From: an uncultured Eubacteriales bacterium
GTDB taxonomy: Bacteria; Bacillota; Clostridia; Oscillospirales; Oscillospiraceae
Length of the DNA stretch: 9,683 nucleotides
NCBI GenBank assembly: GCA_900547315.1
Contig: URGI01000066.1
Coordinates: forward strand, 1 to 9,683
Direction of reading: 5' to 3'
Shown here: positions 8,881 through 9,683 of the stretch, in pieces
Layout of the letters: each line of letters starts with the position of its first letter
Position numbering within the stretch: the first letter of the stretch is position 1
The notes under the pieces: model-generated
What the model saw: the letters and a program-made list of their open reading frames with translations, nothing else
Told to the model about the DNA's origin: nothing
The model's database searches: none
Translations under genes and position numbers: made by a program

Positions 8881-8886
8881 AAATAC

Positions 8887-8915
8887 TTGCATTGCGCGAC
8901 GCACTGTGTTACAAT
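8887..8915 (+). promoter_or_regulatory. Promoter of rpmE
   Basis: TTGCAT (8887-8892, 3/6) and TACAAT (8910-8915, 5/6) are separated by exactly 17 bases, just after the addA stop. This leaves a leader of about 60 bases before the rpmE start. An own promoter is expected, since a ribosomal protein is needed in far larger amounts than AddAB. Confidence 0.6.
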
Positions 8916-8982
8916 TCCATTTGCGTCTTGTAACTATGCGTCCGCGCACAATCAAGGCAGCACATGACGAGGAGACAGAACC

Positions 8983-9189
8983 ATGAAGGAAGGAATCCAT
9001 CCTAAGTACGAGCAGACCACTATCAAGTGTGCTTGCGGCGCCGTCATCGAGACCGGCTCCACCAAGAAGAACATCACCGTTGAAATCTGCTCCAAGTGCC
9101 ACCCCTTCTACACCGGCAAGCAGAAGATTCTCGACACCGGTGGCCGCGTTGCTCGCTTCGAGAAGCGCTACGGCAAGAAGAGCAAGTAG
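8983..9189 (+). CDS. rpmE: 50S ribosomal protein L31 (zinc-binding type), apparently hybrid
   Basis: A 68-residue protein of the large ribosomal subunit. It is the zinc-binding (C+) form, with C16, C18, C36 and C39 as CxC and CxxC pairs around the hallmark CHPFYTGKQK. The start is supported by GAGGAG (8969-8974), eight bases upstream. Residues 1-35 read like clostridial L31 (KYEQTTIKCACG, then the short loop ETGSTKKNITVEI). Residues 49-68 (ILDTGGRVARFEKRYGKKSK) read like actinobacterial L31; I recall nearly the same tail in Mycobacterium. Clostridial proteins more often continue with a valine-containing VDTGGRVDRF type tail. The join would lie in codons 36-48. The gene is intact as a reading frame and may well be functional, but it probably marks a genome junction. 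The product name is certain; the hybrid nature is inferred from remembered family sequences. Confidence 0.95.
   Translation: MKEGIHPKYEQTTIKCACGAVIETGSTKKNITVEICSKCHPFYTGKQKILDTGGRVARFEKRYGKKSK
9088..9126. other. Suspected junction between two genomes inside rpmE
   Basis: Codons 36-48 of rpmE encode CSKCHPFYTGKQK, near-invariant across bacterial L31. In GC-rich organisms with C-ending codons this stretch can be identical in DNA between unrelated species. Sequence to the left matches a clostridial context (ATA-rich genes, addAB). Sequence to the right matches a bifidobacterial context (actinobacterial L31 tail, then prfA). It is therefore the most economical place for an assembly misjoin or a recombination crossover. 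A break in the 8881-8982 intergenic region is the main alternative. Confidence 0.45.
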
Positions 9190-9197
9190 CATACTTC

Positions 9198-9257
9198 ACG
9201 CCAGTCCGATTCGATTTGGCATGCTCCGGCATACCCGATCGAGGACTGGCGTTTTTT
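9198..9257 (+). terminator. Long rho-independent terminator after rpmE
   Basis: A 10-base perfect outer stem, ACGCCAGTCC (9198-9207) with GGACTGGCGT (9243-9252), is followed by a T run (9252-9257). The 35-base interior also folds: TCGAT (9211-9215) pairs with ATCGA (9238-9242), and ATGC (9221-9224) pairs with GCAT (9229-9232) around a TCCG tetraloop. It should end rpmE transcription efficiently and make prfA depend on its own promoter or on read-through. Confidence 0.85.
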
Positions 9258-9342
9258 GTATTCTTTGACAAGTTTTGTTGCAGCATTGACCTGCGCAATC
9301 GAATAATCGAACAGAACAGCACCATACAGAAGAAAGTGTGTT
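9258..9342 (+). promoter_or_regulatory. prfA upstream region, weak promoter candidates
   Basis: Between the terminator and prfA lies TTGACA (9265-9270), but no -10-like box sits at the correct distance. A weaker pair, TTGCAG (9278-9283) and AATAAT (9302-9307), is 18 bases apart. The ribosome binding site is poor (GAAAG, 9332-9336). A promoter is expected here because of the strong terminator upstream, but I cannot fix its boxes. Confidence 0.25.
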
Positions 9343-9683
9343 ATGGCAGACGAACAGTTCCCGGCGGCGGCAACCGCGCTTGAGGAGTACCAGTCCATCG
9401 AAGAACAGATGGCAAGCCCCGAAGTCGTGTCCAACCCGGACAAGCTGCGCACCGCGCTGATCCCGCGTGACCCGGATGATGCGCGCGACACCATCATGGA
9501 GATCAAGGCCGGCACCGGCGGCGAGGAAGCCGCACTGTTCGCCGGCGACCTGCTGCGCATGTACACCCGTTACGCCGAGAAGCGTGGCTGGAGCGTGAAC
9601 GTGCAGTCCGAGAACACCACCGAGCTCGGTGGCGTCAAGGACGTGCAGATCGCCATCCGCGCCAAGGGCACGCGCGCTCCCGA
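9343..9683 (+). CDS. prfA: Peptide chain release factor 1, 5' part, with apparent internal deletion
   Basis: 113 codons are present and the gene runs off the right edge. RF1 reads UAA and UAG stop codons and releases the finished protein from the ribosome. The RF1-type signature GTGGEEAALFAGDLLRMY (57-74) is clear; RF2 differs here. The catalytic GGQ and the stop-codon-reading PxT motif lie beyond the window. The wording closely resembles Bifidobacterium RF1 as I remember it. PRDPDD begins at residue 41, whereas the matching PKDPDD of E. coli RF1 begins near residue 102, so about 60 residues of domain 1 are missing between K34-L35-R36 and T37. The frame stays open. Domain 1 is a helical bundle contacting the GTPase centre and RF3. 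Codons are C-ending with no ATA, unlike the genes to the left. The start ATG has only a weak Shine-Dalgarno site. Confidence 0.9.
   Translation, partial: MADEQFPAAATALEEYQSIEEQMASPEVVSNPDKLRTALIPRDPDDARDTIMEIKAGTGGEEAALFAGDLLRMYTRYAEKRGWSVNVQSENTTELGGVKDVQIAIRAKGTRAP
9442..9450 (+). other. Apparent deletion junction in prfA (KLR codons)
   Basis: AAGCTGCGC encodes K34-L35-R36, exactly where the release factor jumps from the start of domain 1 to its end. In bifidobacterial RF1 as I recall it, KLR occurs both after SNPDK-type sequence near residue 36 and again just before TALIPRDPDD. A deletion between these two short direct repeats would leave one copy, as seen here. The second repeat copy is not in this window, so the mechanism is inferred. 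Confidence 0.5.

Noticed and set aside
9265..9270. TTGACA as the -35 box of a prfA promoter
   Set aside because: Nothing resembling a -10 box occurs 16-18 bases downstream, so a perfect -35 word alone is not enough.
9096..9383. Open frame of 95 codons overlapping rpmE and prfA
   Set aside because: It is out of frame with both recognised genes, crosses the strong terminator hairpin and has no family resemblance.
1..9683. A new defence or mobile-element system
   Set aside because: All coding space is taken by recognised families (MarR, MATE, AddB, AddA, L31, RF1). No repeats, integrase, transposase, phage gene or unexplained ORF remains. AddAB can degrade foreign DNA ends but is a housekeeping enzyme.

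Overview
The window carries six protein genes, all on the + strand: a MarR regulator and MATE exporter pair (126-1906), the addB-addA recombination pair (2031-8880), and a ribosomal protein L31 gene followed by the 5' part of a release factor 1 gene (8983-9683, running off the right edge). No tRNA, rRNA, CRISPR array, insertion sequence or phage gene was seen. Bases 1-52 hold nothing I can name, and no gap between genes exceeds about 155 bases.

From 1 to about 8.9 kb the DNA looks like a GC-rich member of the Clostridia, possibly an uncultured Oscillospiraceae-like gut bacterium. It combines GCG/CTG/CCG-rich codons with frequent ATA for isoleucine and some AGA/AGG for arginine, and it uses AddAB, the Firmicutes-type double-strand-break enzyme. 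marR and the MATE gene overlap by 4 bases. They sit behind a promoter carrying two identical 12-bp palindromes, which suggests an autoregulated drug-efflux operon closed by a terminator at about 1923-1958. addB and addA overlap, are probably translationally coupled, and both look complete, with helicase, nuclease and Fe-S motifs visible.

The right end is different. rpmE and prfA contain no ATA codons and use C-ending codons, and the rpmE-prfA order is the actinobacterial one. From memory, the prfA product resembles Bifidobacterium RF1 very closely. The L31 protein itself looks hybrid: its first half is clostridial in style and its last 20 residues are actinobacterial in style, with the change inside the very conserved CSKCHPFYTGKQK stretch (9088-9126). 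My leading reading is a join of two genomes inside rpmE, most simply an assembly chimera and less likely real recombination.

prfA also seems to lack about 60 codons of its N-terminal domain. The apparent deletion point is AAGCTGCGC at 9442-9450, and the reading frame stays open. The most notable signals are therefore the operator pair in front of marR, the hybrid L31 gene, and the shortened RF1. I saw no convincing new defence or mobile system.
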